From Paraburkholderia sp. BCC1886 (lineage in GTDB: Bacteria; Pseudomonadota; Gammaproteobacteria; Burkholderiales; Burkholderiaceae), in assembly GCF_900996245.1 (NCBI RefSeq), contig NZ_CAAJGK010000053.1, forward strand, positions 1 to 64,000: a stretch of DNA of 64,000 bases, written 5' to 3'. Within the stretch, counting starts at the first letter, position 1. Each line of letters begins with the position of its first letter. This document shows, one piece after another, positions 15,945 through 24,827 of the stretch. Below the pieces are notes generated by a model. The model had not been told where the DNA came from. It saw only the letters and a program-made list of their open reading frames with translations, and made no database searches. Made by a program: the position numbers and the translations under genes.

Positions 15945-17492
15945 ATGCCCAACGATACGCAGCAACTCCATGACGAGGCCGTCGCGGCTTATCAAGCGGG
16001 GCGGTTCGACGACGTTCGCCTGCTCGCCGCAGAACTTCTCCAACACGATCCCGCACACGTGGGCGCGCTTCATCTGAACGGGCTGGTGGCGCTGGCCGAA
16101 AGCGATGCCGCAGAGGCGCGAAACTGGCTCGAGCGCGCGATCCGGATTCGCCCCGAACCCATCCTGTTCAACACGCTTTATGCGATCCACCTGAAACTCG
16201 GCGATACGAACGCGGCCATGCAAAGTATTCGCCGCGGCCTGTCGATCAAGCCGGAACTCGCCGCGCTGCACTACAACCTAGCGTTGACACTGCACCATCA
16301 CGACTGTCTCGACGACGCCGCGGTGAGCTATCGCCGTACGCTCGAACTCGAGCCGGAGCACTCGGCGGCGCACAACAATCTGGGCCGCGTGTACGGCGAT
16401 CTCGGCTTGCTGGCCGACGCGGAACGGCATTACCGGCATGCGATCGGGCTGGCGCCTGGCAATCTCGTCGCGCGCAACAATCTGTCGATGCTGTTGCTCG
16501 CCACTGGGCGCTTCGACGAAGCCTGGCCGTTGTTTGAAGACCGTTGGGTCAGTTTCAAGCGCTCCGATGGACAGCCTGCCCGCGTGCCGGTGCAGGTGCC
16601 GCTGCCGCGCTGGGCGGGTGAGCGCTGGCACGACGGCGGCATCGAGCCTCGCGCGACCAGGCAACGCCTGCTCGTTCTCCACGAACAGGGTTTCGGCGAC
16701 AGCCTGCAGTTCGTGCGTTATCTGCCGCTTTTGCTCGGGCTCGGGCGTTTCGAGAAAGTGGCGTACGTCTGTCCACTGCCGCTACGTCGACTGTACGAGC
16801 ATTCGCTATGTGCCCGTTGGCCGGGCCTCGTGATGCTCGACGCAGTCCCCGCCGACCTCGTCGAATGGGACTGCTATTGCCCGCTGATGTCGCTGCCGAT
16901 GGCATTCGGTACCCGCGTCGACACGATCCCGGCAGCCGCGCCTTATCTGCAAGCCGAGACCGGGCGAGCTACGGCGTGGCGTCGACGACTCGAAGCGTTG
17001 CCGCAGTCACAACCTTCGATGCTACGGGTCGGCGTGGTCTGGGCGGGCGGCCATTCCGGCATCGCCGTCGACCGGCAGCGCAGCCTGAGCTTCGCGCAAA
17101 TCGCGCCGTTGCTCGCGATACCGCACATCCACTGGATCAGCCTTCAAAAAACCGACGACCTGGCGAAACGCCCCGACACCAACCCTCATCTCACGGACTG
17201 GACCGACCAACTGCACGATTTCGCCGACACCGCCGCGCTCATCTCCCAACTCGACCTGATTATTTCCGTCGACACCTCGGTGGCGCATCTCGCGGCGGCG
17301 CTGGGCAAACCCGTCTGGCTGCTCAACCGCTTCGCCGGCTGCTGGCGCTGGCTGAACGCACGCGACGACAGCCCCTGGTATCCCACGCTGCGCCTGTTCA
17401 CCCAACCGGCACGCGGCGACTGGCACAGCGTGCTGGCCCGCGTCGCCGCGGCACTCCCGGACCCGTTCGCGGTCACAGAAAAACGCCTCTAA
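15945..17492 (+). CDS. TPR protein with a glycosyltransferase-9-like C-terminal domain
   Basis: A 515-residue protein. About five tetratricopeptide repeats fill residues 1-190 (for example EHSAAHNNLGRVYGDLGLLADA). The second half resembles the ADP-heptosyltransferase (GT9)-like domain seen after TPRs in many proteobacterial proteins: LLVLHEQGFGDSLQFVRYLP near 243 and DTSVAHLAAALGKPVWLL near 443. Such proteins may glycosylate or simply bind proteins; function is unknown here. Upstream in-frame codons exist, but ATG 15945 begins a clean TPR N-terminus. It stands alone, with gaps of about 217 and 153 bases on each side. Confidence 0.82.
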   Translation: MPNDTQQLHDEAVAAYQAGRFDDVRLLAAELLQHDPAHVGALHLNGLVALAESDAAEARNWLERAIRIRPEPILFNTLYAIHLKLGDTNAAMQSIRRGLSIKPELAALHYNLALTLHHHDCLDDAAVSYRRTLELEPEHSAAHNNLGRVYGDLGLLADAERHYRHAIGLAPGNLVARNNLSMLLLATGRFDEAWPLFEDRWVSFKRSDGQPARVPVQVPLPRWAGERWHDGGIEPRATRQRLLVLHEQGFGDSLQFVRYLPLLLGLGRFEKVAYVCPLPLRRLYEHSLCARWPGLVMLDAVPADLVEWDCYCPLMSLPMAFGTRVDTIPAAAPYLQAETGRATAWRRRLEALPQSQPSMLRVGVVWAGGHSGIAVDRQRSLSFAQIAPLLAIPHIHWISLQKTDDLAKRPDTNPHLTDWTDQLHDFADTAALISQLDLIISVDTSVAHLAAALGKPVWLLNRFAGCWRWLNARDDSPWYPTLRLFTQPARGDWHSVLARVAAALPDPFAVTEKRL

Positions 17493-17528
17493 AAAATCTC
17501 CTTCGTCTGATTGACGGATGCCGCAAAA

Positions 17529-17558
17529 TTGGAACCCGGTTAGAAACCGGTTTCTAAT
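17529..17558 (+). promoter_or_regulatory. Promoter with embedded operator upstream of the TetR gene
   Basis: TTGGAA (17529-17534) and TCTAAT (17553-17558) form a -35/-10 pair with an 18-base spacer. The perfect 18-base palindrome TTAGAAACCGGTTTCTAA (17540-17557) fills the spacer and overlaps the -10, so bound repressor would block RNA polymerase. Its core GAAAC-CG-GTTTC resembles the PsrA-type recognition sequence of fatty-acid regulators. A second possible promoter, TTGTTT (17566-17571) and AATAAT (17589-17594) with a 17-base spacer, follows. Confidence 0.7.
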
Positions 17559-17645
17559 AAAGTCCTTGTTTCACAAACGGTCGCACTGAATAATAGTACG
17601 GCCGTTCGATTTTCTGTCGGTCACCTTGGAACGGTATAAAAAGTT

Positions 17646-18245
17646 ATGCGAAAAGGCGAACAAACCCGCGTCGCAATTCTCGAAGCAGCACTCGATCTGG
17701 CAAGCCGCGACGGACTGGAAGGTCTGACCATCGGACTGCTGGCCGAGCGCATGCAGATGAGCAAAAGCGGGGTGTTCGCGCACTTCGGGTCACGCGAGGA
17801 TTTGCAGGTCGAAGTCGTGCGTGAATACCACCGTCGTTTCGAAGACGAGGTGTTTTTCCCGAGCCTGCGTGAGCCGCGTGGCTTGCCGCGTTTGCGCGCA
17901 ATGATTTCCCGCTGGATCGAGAAGCGCATTCAGGAAGTCACGACGGGCTGCATCTACATCAGCGGCGCGGTCGAATACGACGATCGCGCGGACAACCCGG
18001 TGCGCGAGCAACTGGTGTCGAGCGTGACGATGTGGCGTGCCGCGCTCACCCGCGCGATTTCGCAGGCGATGGAAGAAGGGCATCTGCGCGCCGACACCGA
18101 TCCGCAACTCATGCTGTTCGAACTGTATAGCTTCACGCTCGGCCTGCATCACGACGCGCGTTTTCTGCATCTGCCCGATGCGGTGCGTCTCACGTGGGCC
18201 GCGCTGGAAAAACTGATTGTTTCGTATCAAAGCCAGAGCCGTTAG
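17646..18245 (+). CDS. TetR/AcrR-family regulator, probably of fatty-acid degradation
   Basis: A 199-residue repressor-like protein. The N-terminal helix-turn-helix (about 8-55) reads RVAILEAALDLASRDGLEGL then LAERMQMSKSGVFAHFGSRE, the standard TetR form; the C-terminal half is the ligand-binding domain. It is the first gene of a run that continues with acyl-CoA dehydrogenase, FadB-type and thiolase genes. Its promoter contains a perfect palindrome, suggesting autoregulation. By position it is a candidate for FadP, the TetR regulator proposed for fatty-acid genes in betaproteobacteria, with acyl-CoA as likely effector; that identity is inferred, not read from sequence. Confidence 0.85.
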   Translation: MRKGEQTRVAILEAALDLASRDGLEGLTIGLLAERMQMSKSGVFAHFGSREDLQVEVVREYHRRFEDEVFFPSLREPRGLPRLRAMISRWIEKRIQEVTTGCIYISGAVEYDDRADNPVREQLVSSVTMWRAALTRAISQAMEEGHLRADTDPQLMLFELYSFTLGLHHDARFLHLPDAVRLTWAALEKLIVSYQSQSR

Positions 18246-18343
18246 CCGCATCGCCGTGTTCAATCAGAAAACGGCGGCGCGAACAGATCCGATCCACGGG
18301 CTTTGCTGACAGCCTGGCTTCTTGTCAAACTTGGGAGAGAGTC

Positions 18344-20131
18344 ATGGGACAGTACGCCGCGCCGCTGCGCGACATGCAATTCGTGTTGCACGAACTGCTC
18401 AACGTCGAAGCCGAAATCAAGCAGATGCCGAAGCACGCGGATCTCGACACCGACACGATCAACGCAGTACTCGAAGAAGCCGGCAAGTTCTGCTCCGAAG
18501 TGCTGTTCCCGCTCAATCACAGCGGCGACCAGGAAGGCTGCACCTACGCCGGCGACGGCGTGGTGACCACGCCCAAGGGCTTCAAGGAAGCCTATCGGCA
18601 ATATGTCGAAGCCGGCTGGCCGGCACTGGGTTGCGATCCGGAATACGGCGGCCAGGGCTTGCCCGCATTCGTCAACAACGCGCTGTACGAAATGCTGAAC
18701 TCGGCGAACCAGGCGTGGACCATGTACCCGGGTCTGTCGCACGGCGCTTACGAATGTCTGCATGCACACGGCACGCCGGAATTGCAGCAGCGTTATCTGC
18801 CCAAGCTGGTCGCGGGCGTCTGGACCGGCACGATGTGTCTGACCGAACCGCATTGCGGCACCGACCTCGGTATTTTGCGCACCAAGGCCGAACCGAATAG
18901 CGACGGCTCCTACGCCATCAGCGGCACCAAGATTTTCATCTCCAGCGGCGAACACGATCTCGCGGAGAACATCGTCCACCTCGTGCTCGCGCGTCTGCCG
19001 GGCGCACCCAACGGCACCAAGGGCATTTCGCTCTTCATCGTGCCGAAGTTCATTCCGAACGAAGCCGGCGAGCCGGGCGAGCGCAACGGCGTGAAGTGCG
19101 GTTCCATCGAACACAAGATGGGCATTCACGGCAACGCCACCTGCGTGATCAACCTCGACAACGCGACGGGCTGGCTGGTCGGCGAGCCGAACAAAGGCCT
19201 GAACGCAATGTTCGTGATGATGAACGCCGCGCGTCTGGGCGTCGGCATGCAGAGCCTGGGTTTGACCGAAGTCGCTTATCAGAACTCGCTGGTGTACGCG
19301 AAAGAGCGCCTGCAAATGCGCTCGCTGACCGGTCCGAAAGCGCCGGAAAAAGCCGCCGATCCGATCATCGTGCATCCGGACGTGCGTCGCATGCTGCTCA
19401 CGCAGAAGGCCTACGCCGAAGGCGCGCGCGCTTTCTCGTACTGGTCCGCGCTGCACATCGACAAGGAACTGTCGCACGGCGACGAAGCGGTGCGCAAGGA
19501 AGCCGCCGACCTCGTCGCGCTGCTCACGCCGATCCTCAAAGCGTTCCTCTCCGACAACGCGTTCGAAGGCACCAACCACGCCATGCAGATTCACGGCGGC
19601 CATGGCTTCATCGCCGAGTGGGGCATGGAGCAATACGTGCGCGACGCGCGTATCAACATGATCTACGAAGGCACCAACGCGATTCAGGCGCTCGACCTGC
19701 TCGGCCGCAAGATCCTCGGCGACATGGGCGCGAAGATGAAGAAGTTCGGCAAGCTGGTCGCCGAGTTCGTCGAAGCCGAAGGCGTGAAGCCGGAGATGCA
19801 GGAATTCGTCAACCCGCTCGCCGACATCGGTGAAAAGGTGCAGAAGCTGACAATGGAAATCGGCATGAAGGCCATGCAGAATCCGGACGAAGTCGGCGCC
19901 GCCGCCGTGCCGTATCTGCGTACCGTCGGCCATCTGGTGTTCTCGTACTTCTGGGCCCGCATGGCGCGTATCGCGCTGGACAAGGAAGCGTCCGGCGATC
20001 CGTTCTACAAGGCCAAGCTTGCCACTGCACGCTTCTACTTCGCGAAGCTGCTGCCGGAAACGGCCATGACCATCCGTCAGGCCCGCGCCGGTTCGAAGTC
20101 CATGATGGACGTCGAAGAAGCGCTGTTCTAA
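18344..20131 (+). CDS. Acyl-CoA dehydrogenase (long FadE/DmdC-like form)
   Basis: A 595-residue flavoenzyme of the acyl-CoA dehydrogenase superfamily with an extra C-terminal domain. Visible are the N-terminal helical domain, the FAD-contacting CLTEPHCGTDLG near 165, and IYEGTNAIQALDLLGR near 440, where the Glu of this motif is the usual catalytic base for the class. It introduces the trans-2 double bond in the first step of beta-oxidation. The start ATG 18344 has GGGAGAGA upstream; earlier in-frame codons overlap the regulator. Sister proteins are annotated either as FadE-like or as 3-methylmercaptopropionyl-CoA dehydrogenase; the fad neighbours favour a straight- or medium-chain acyl-CoA substrate. 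Confidence 0.92.
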   Translation: MGQYAAPLRDMQFVLHELLNVEAEIKQMPKHADLDTDTINAVLEEAGKFCSEVLFPLNHSGDQEGCTYAGDGVVTTPKGFKEAYRQYVEAGWPALGCDPEYGGQGLPAFVNNALYEMLNSANQAWTMYPGLSHGAYECLHAHGTPELQQRYLPKLVAGVWTGTMCLTEPHCGTDLGILRTKAEPNSDGSYAISGTKIFISSGEHDLAENIVHLVLARLPGAPNGTKGISLFIVPKFIPNEAGEPGERNGVKCGSIEHKMGIHGNATCVINLDNATGWLVGEPNKGLNAMFVMMNAARLGVGMQSLGLTEVAYQNSLVYAKERLQMRSLTGPKAPEKAADPIIVHPDVRRMLLTQKAYAEGARAFSYWSALHIDKELSHGDEAVRKEAADLVALLTPILKAFLSDNAFEGTNHAMQIHGGHGFIAEWGMEQYVRDARINMIYEGTNAIQALDLLGRKILGDMGAKMKKFGKLVAEFVEAEGVKPEMQEFVNPLADIGEKVQKLTMEIGMKAMQNPDEVGAAAVPYLRTVGHLVFSYFWARMARIALDKEASGDPFYKAKLATARFYFAKLLPETAMTIRQARAGSKSMMDVEEALF

Positions 20132-20245
20132 GCCCTCTCACGGCAGGCGCCACGTTCGCTTATCCGCAACATGGCGCCTGTCCAGTCACACATCGCGAAT
20201 GCACGAGACACATTCGCGACATCGCACAACTTCCGGAGGAACGAC

Positions 20246-22681
20246 GTGAGCAATCTGATCATTCGCAAGGTAGCCGTGCTCGGCGCCGGCGTGATGGGCG
20301 CGCAGATCGCCGCGCACCTGATCAACGCCAAGGTGCCGGTGCTTCTTTTCGATCTGCCCGCTAAAGAAGGCCCGAAAAACGCGATCGCACTCAAGGCGAT
20401 CGAGAATCTGAAGAAGCTGTCGCCCGCGCCGTTCGGCGTGAAGGACGACGCGCAATACATCCAGCCCGCCAATTACGACGACGATATCGAGAAGCTCGCC
20501 GAGTGCGACCTCGTGATCGAAGCGATTGCCGAGCGCATGGACTGGAAGCACGACCTGTACAAAAAGGTCTCGCCGCACATCGCGCCGAATGCGATTTTTG
20601 CGACCAACACGTCGGGCCTGTCGATCACCGAATTGTCGAACGGCTTCTCGGACGAACTCAAAGCGCGCTTTTGCGGCGTGCACTTCTTCAATCCGCCGCG
20701 CTACATGCATCTGGTGGAACTGATTCCGACCGCGACCACGCGCCCGGAAATTCTCGATCAACTCGAATCGTTCCTGACCAGCGTGGTCGGCAAAGGCGTG
20801 GTTCGCGCGAAAGACACGCCGAACTTCATCGCCAACCGCGTCGGTATATTCTCGATCCTCGCGGTGATTACCGAAGCCGCGAAGTTCGGCTTGCGCTTCG
20901 ACGAGGTGGACGATCTGACGGGCTCGCGCCTAGGCCGTGCGAAGTCGGCCACGTTCCGCACCGCCGACGTGGTCGGTCTGGACACGATGGCGCACGTCAT
21001 CAAGACGATGCAGGACACGCTGGCCGGGGACCCGTTCTTCCCGGTCTACGAAACGCCGGCCGTGCTGGCCGAACTGGTGAAGAAGGGCGCACTCGGTCAG
21101 AAGACGGGCGGCGGCTTCTACAAGAAAGAAGGCAAGGCGATCAAGGTGCTCGACCCGAAGACGGGCGAGTACGTCGACGGCGGCGCGAAAGCCGACGAAC
21201 TGGTCGGCCGTATCCTGAAGCGCCCGCCGGCAGAACGTCTGAAGCTGCTGCGTGAATCGGAGCATCCGCAGGCGCAATTCCTCTGGTCGATCTTCCGCGA
21301 CGTGTATCACTACATCGGCGTGCATCTGGAATCGATCGCCGACAACGCGCGCGATGTCGATCTCGCAATCCGCTGGGGTTTCGGCTGGAACGAAGGCCCG
21401 TTCGAAGGCTGGCAGACGGCCGGCTGGAAGCAGGTCGCCGAATGGGTGCAGGAAGACATCGCAGCTGGCAAGGCGCTGTCCAGCGTGCCGCTGCCCTCGT
21501 GGGTGCTCGAAGGGCCGGTCGCCGAAGCGGGCGGCGTGCATACCAACGAAGGCTCGTGGTCGCCGTCGTCGCAATCGTTCGTGCCGCGCTCGTCGCTGGG
21601 CGTGTACGACAAACAGGTGTTCCGCGCACCGCTGGTCGGCGAAACTTCCGCCGATCCGAAGACCTACGGCAAGACACTGTTCGAAACCGACGCGGTGCGT
21701 GCATGGGTCGACGACCGCGCGGGCGAGAACGACGTGTTGATCGTGTCGTTCAAAAGCAAGATGAACACGATCGGACCGTCGGTCATCGACGGCCTCACGC
21801 AAGCCATCGAACTGGCCGAGAAGGATTACAAGGGCCTCGTCGTCTGGCAACCGACTTCGCTGAAACTCGGCACGCCGGGCGGCCCGTTCTCCGCCGGCGC
21901 GAATCTCGAAGAAGCGATGCCCGCCTTCATGATGGGCGGCGCGAAGGGCATCGAGCCGTTCGTGAAGAAATTCCAGCAAGGCATGTTGCGCGTGAAGTAC
22001 GCGAGCGTGCCGGTCATCTCGGCGGTGTCGGGCATTGCGCTCGGCGGCGGCTGCGAGTTGGCGCTGCATAGCGCGAAGCGCGTCGCGCATATCGAGAGCT
22101 ATATCGGGCTGGTGGAAGTCGGCGTGGGTCTGGTGCCCGCGGGCGGCGGTCTGAAAGAAGCGGCGCTGCGCGCGGCGGAAGCGGCGACACAAGTCGGCGC
22201 GACCAGCGACCTGCTCAAGTTCGTGCAGAAGTCGTTCGAAAACGCCGCGATGGCGAAGGTCTCGGCCTCCGCGCTCGACGCCCGCGCAATGGGTTATCTG
22301 AAGCCGTCGGACACGATCGTCTTCAACGTGTTCGAACTGCTCGACGTCGCGAAGAAGGAAGCGCGCGCGTTGGCGGCAGCCGGTTATCGTCCGCCGCTGC
22401 GCGTCACGCAAGTGCCGGTCGCGGGCCGCTCGGCTATCTCCACCATCAAGGCGTCGCTCGTCAACATGCGTGATGGCCGCTTCATCAGCGAACACGATTA
22501 TCTGATCGCGAGCCGTATCGCCGAAGCCGTATGCGGCGGCGATGTCGAAGCCGGCAGTCTCGTCGACGAAGAATGGCTGCTGCAACTCGAGCGTCGTGCG
22601 TTCGTCGATCTGCTCGGCACGCAAAAGACGCAGGAACGGATCATGGGCATGCTGCAGACCGGCAAGCCGGTTCGCAACTAA
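20246..22681 (+). CDS. 3-hydroxyacyl-CoA dehydrogenase/enoyl-CoA hydratase fusion
   Basis: An 811-residue two-function beta-oxidation enzyme in which the dehydrogenase comes first, as in Bacillus FadN, and not second as in E. coli FadB. The NAD-binding Rossmann motif is VAVLGAGVMGAQIAAHL (about 9-25), and the catalytic His lies in GVHFFNPPRYMHLVEL near 146. The hydratase-type domain occupies about 490-720 with FSAGANLEEA and SGIALGGGCELALH near 594 forming the oxyanion hole. The start is GTG 20246, preceded by GGAGGA at 20235-20240. It converts enoyl-CoA to 3-ketoacyl-CoA for the thiolase encoded 24 bases downstream. Confidence 0.93.
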   Translation: MSNLIIRKVAVLGAGVMGAQIAAHLINAKVPVLLFDLPAKEGPKNAIALKAIENLKKLSPAPFGVKDDAQYIQPANYDDDIEKLAECDLVIEAIAERMDWKHDLYKKVSPHIAPNAIFATNTSGLSITELSNGFSDELKARFCGVHFFNPPRYMHLVELIPTATTRPEILDQLESFLTSVVGKGVVRAKDTPNFIANRVGIFSILAVITEAAKFGLRFDEVDDLTGSRLGRAKSATFRTADVVGLDTMAHVIKTMQDTLAGDPFFPVYETPAVLAELVKKGALGQKTGGGFYKKEGKAIKVLDPKTGEYVDGGAKADELVGRILKRPPAERLKLLRESEHPQAQFLWSIFRDVYHYIGVHLESIADNARDVDLAIRWGFGWNEGPFEGWQTAGWKQVAEWVQEDIAAGKALSSVPLPSWVLEGPVAEAGGVHTNEGSWSPSSQSFVPRSSLGVYDKQVFRAPLVGETSADPKTYGKTLFETDAVRAWVDDRAGENDVLIVSFKSKMNTIGPSVIDGLTQAIELAEKDYKGLVVWQPTSLKLGTPGGPFSAGANLEEAMPAFMMGGAKGIEPFVKKFQQGMLRVKYASVPVISAVSGIALGGGCELALHSAKRVAHIESYIGLVEVGVGLVPAGGGLKEAALRAAEAATQVGATSDLLKFVQKSFENAAMAKVSASALDARAMGYLKPSDTIVFNVFELLDVAKKEARALAAAGYRPPLRVTQVPVAGRSAISTIKASLVNMRDGRFISEHDYLIASRIAEAVCGGDVEAGSLVDEEWLLQLERRAFVDLLGTQKTQERIMGMLQTGKPVRN

Positions 22682-22705
22682 GCGACGACATTCAGGAGCT
22701 TGAAA

Positions 22706-23905
22706 ATGGCAAAGCAACTACAAGACGCATATATCGTCGCCGCGAGCCGTACGCCGATCGGCAAGGCGCCGCGCGGCATGTTCAAAAACACGCGCCCGGA
22801 CGAACTGCTGGTGCACGCAATCAAGGCCGCCGTGGCGCAAGTCCCCGGCCTCGACACCAAAGTGATCGAAGACGCGATTGTCGGCTGCGCGATTCCGGAA
22901 GCGGAGCAGGGTTTGAACGTGGCGCGCATCGGCGCATTGCTGGCCGGTCTGCCGAACACGGTCGGCGGCGTGACGGTGAACCGCTTCTGCGCATCGGGCC
23001 TGACCGCACTGGCGATGGCCGCCGACCGCATCCGCGTCGGCGAATCGGACGCGATGATCGCAGGCGGCTGCGAATCGATGAGCATGGTGCCGATGATGGG
23101 CAACAAGCCGTCGCTGTCGCCGCATATCTTCGATCGCAATGAAGACGTGGGCATTGCCTACGGCATGGGTCTGACCGCGGAGAAGGTCGCCGAGCGCTGG
23201 AAGATCAGCCGCGAAGCGCAGGACGCGTTCTCGGTGGAATCGCACCGCCGCGCGATCGCCGCCCAGCAATCCGGCGAGTTCAACGACGAAATCGCCGCCT
23301 ACACGATCACCGAGCGCTTCCCCGACCTCGCCACCGGCGAAGTGCGGATCAGCACGCGCGAAGTGTCGCTCGACGAAGGTCCGCGCGCGGAAACCTCGCT
23401 CGAAGGCCTCGCGAAACTGCGCGCGGTGTTCGCCAACAAGGGTTCGGTGACGGCGGGCAACAGCTCGCAGACCTCGGACGGCGCGGGCGCGCTGATCGTA
23501 GTGTCGGAAAAGACGTTAAAGGAATTCAACCTCACGCCGCTCGCGCGTTTCGTCAGCTTCGCCGTGCGCGGCGTGCCGCCGGAAATCATGGGTATCGGTC
23601 CGAAGGAAGCGATTCCGGCTGCGTTGAAGGCCGCCGGTCTGAAGCAGGACGACCTCGACTGGATCGAACTGAACGAAGCGTTCGCCGCGCAATCGCTGGC
23701 GGTGATTCAGGACCTCGGTCTCGATCCGTCGAAGATCAACCCGCTGGGCGGCGCGATCGCGTTGGGTCACCCGCTCGGCGCGACGGGCGCGATTCGTGCG
23801 TCGACGGTCGTGCACGGTCTGCGTCGCCGTAACTACAAGTACGGCATGATCACGATGTGCGTGGGCACCGGCATGGGCGCGGCGGGCATCATCGAGCGTC
23901 TGTAA
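22706..23905 (+). CDS. fadA: Acetyl-CoA C-acyltransferase (3-ketoacyl-CoA thiolase)
   Basis: A 399-residue thiolase with the expected catalytic residues: nucleophile Cys 95 in NRFCASGLTALAMA, His 355 in IALGHPLGATGA, and Cys 385 in MCVGTGMGAAGI. It cleaves 3-ketoacyl-CoA with CoA to release acetyl-CoA, the last step of the beta-oxidation cycle. ATG 22706 has AGGAG at 22694-22698 at ideal spacing; a TTG six bases earlier is in frame but less likely. It lies 24 bases after the dehydrogenase/hydratase gene, and a terminator at 23927 ends the transcript. The symbol reflects function; its partner is not a FadB in the E. coli order. Confidence 0.92.
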   Translation: MAKQLQDAYIVAASRTPIGKAPRGMFKNTRPDELLVHAIKAAVAQVPGLDTKVIEDAIVGCAIPEAEQGLNVARIGALLAGLPNTVGGVTVNRFCASGLTALAMAADRIRVGESDAMIAGGCESMSMVPMMGNKPSLSPHIFDRNEDVGIAYGMGLTAEKVAERWKISREAQDAFSVESHRRAIAAQQSGEFNDEIAAYTITERFPDLATGEVRISTREVSLDEGPRAETSLEGLAKLRAVFANKGSVTAGNSSQTSDGAGALIVVSEKTLKEFNLTPLARFVSFAVRGVPPEIMGIGPKEAIPAALKAAGLKQDDLDWIELNEAFAAQSLAVIQDLGLDPSKINPLGGAIALGHPLGATGAIRASTVVHGLRRRNYKYGMITMCVGTGMGAAGIIERL

Positions 23906-23926
23906 GCGCGTTCCCGGGCGCGAGGC

Positions 23927-23964
23927 AAACGGTTCGCACGCCACGAGGCCTGCGAACCGTTTTT
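23927..23964 (+). terminator. Rho-independent terminator after the thiolase gene
   Basis: AAACGGTTCGCA (23927-23938) pairs with TGCGAACCGTTT (23951-23962) around a 12-base loop and ends in five T. It separates the thiolase gene from the enoyl-CoA hydratase gene. Confidence 0.85.
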
Positions 23965-24030
23965 CCATTCGGCGGCACCTGACCGCGAAAAACTGCAAAG
24001 CACCGCAATCAGTATTACGAGGAGATGACG

Positions 24031-24795
24031 ATGGACATTCTGGTCGAGCGCACCGATGGCGTGCTGACGATTGCCTTCAACCGGCCCGAGAAGAAAAATG
24101 CGATCACTGCCGCGATGTATCAGACGATGGCGGACGCACTCGTCGAAGCGCAAGGCGACACGGCCGTGCGCGCGATTCTGATTCGCGGCAGCGCGGCGAT
24201 TTTCAGCGCCGGCAACGATCTCGAAGACTTCATGAAGACCCCGCCGATGGGCGAAAGCGCGCCGGTGTTCCAGTTCCTGCGCGCGATCAGCTCGGCGGAG
24301 AAGCCGGTGGTCGCGGCGGTATCGGGACCGGCGGTGGGCATCGGCACGACGCTGCTGCTGCATTGCGATCTGGTGTACGCCGCCGACACCGCGAGCTTTT
24401 CGCTGCCGTTCGCACAACTCGGCCTGTGTCCGGAAGCGGCGTCGAGCCTGTTGTTGCCGCGTGTGGGCGGCTATCAGGCGGCGGCGGAAAAGCTGCTGCT
24501 CGGCGAAGCGTTCGATGCGACGGAAGCGCAGCGCATGGGCTTCGTGAATCGCGTGCTACCGGCAGCCGAAGTGGAGGCGTTCGCGTTGGCGCAAGCCGCG
24601 AAACTGGCCGCGCTGCCGGCTTCATCGCTGCGGGTAACGAAGAGTCTGATGAAGCACGCCAGTCACCAGGAACTGCAAACGCAGATGACCGAAGAAGCCG
24701 TGCACTTCGGCAAGATGCTGCTCGCGCCGGAAGCGCGTGAGGCGTTCAAGGCGTTCTTCGAAAAGCGCAAGCCGGACTTCCGGCAGTTCGACTGA
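24031..24795 (+). CDS. Enoyl-CoA hydratase/isomerase family protein
   Basis: A 254-residue crotonase-fold protein. FSAGNDLEDFM (near 65) and SGPAVGIGTTLLLHCDLVYAA (near 100) supply the oxyanion-hole backbone amides; the second acidic catalytic residue of classical hydratases is replaced in CPEAASSLLLP, so it may be an isomerase or another crotonase activity. Two ATG codons are in frame at 24025 and 24031. GAGGAG at 24019-24024 abuts the first, so I chose the second, which has a six-base spacer and begins MDILVERTDGVLTIAF. It is separated from the thiolase by a terminator and is likely transcribed on its own. Confidence 0.88.
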   Translation: MDILVERTDGVLTIAFNRPEKKNAITAAMYQTMADALVEAQGDTAVRAILIRGSAAIFSAGNDLEDFMKTPPMGESAPVFQFLRAISSAEKPVVAAVSGPAVGIGTTLLLHCDLVYAADTASFSLPFAQLGLCPEAASSLLLPRVGGYQAAAEKLLLGEAFDATEAQRMGFVNRVLPAAEVEAFALAQAAKLAALPASSLRVTKSLMKHASHQELQTQMTEEAVHFGKMLLAPEAREAFKAFFEKRKPDFRQFD

Positions 24796-24820
24796 GCGCC
24801 GCCGCACGCGGCGCATGTTT
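24796..24820 (+). terminator. Hairpin at the convergent end of the hydratase and fdhD genes
   Basis: GCGCCGC (24796-24802) and GCGGCGC (24808-24814) form a seven-pair GC stem with a five-base loop directly after the hydratase stop codon. Only a short T-rich tail follows, so it may act as a weak terminator. Confidence 0.45.
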
Positions 24821-24827
24821 GGAAAAG

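Noticed and set aside
18260..19933. Open frame of 557 codons on the minus strand opposite the acyl-CoA dehydrogenase
   Set aside because: Antisense shadow with no family motifs.
20930..22717. Open frame of 595 codons on the minus strand opposite the beta-oxidation fusion
   Set aside because: Antisense shadow of a gene with intact catalytic motifs.
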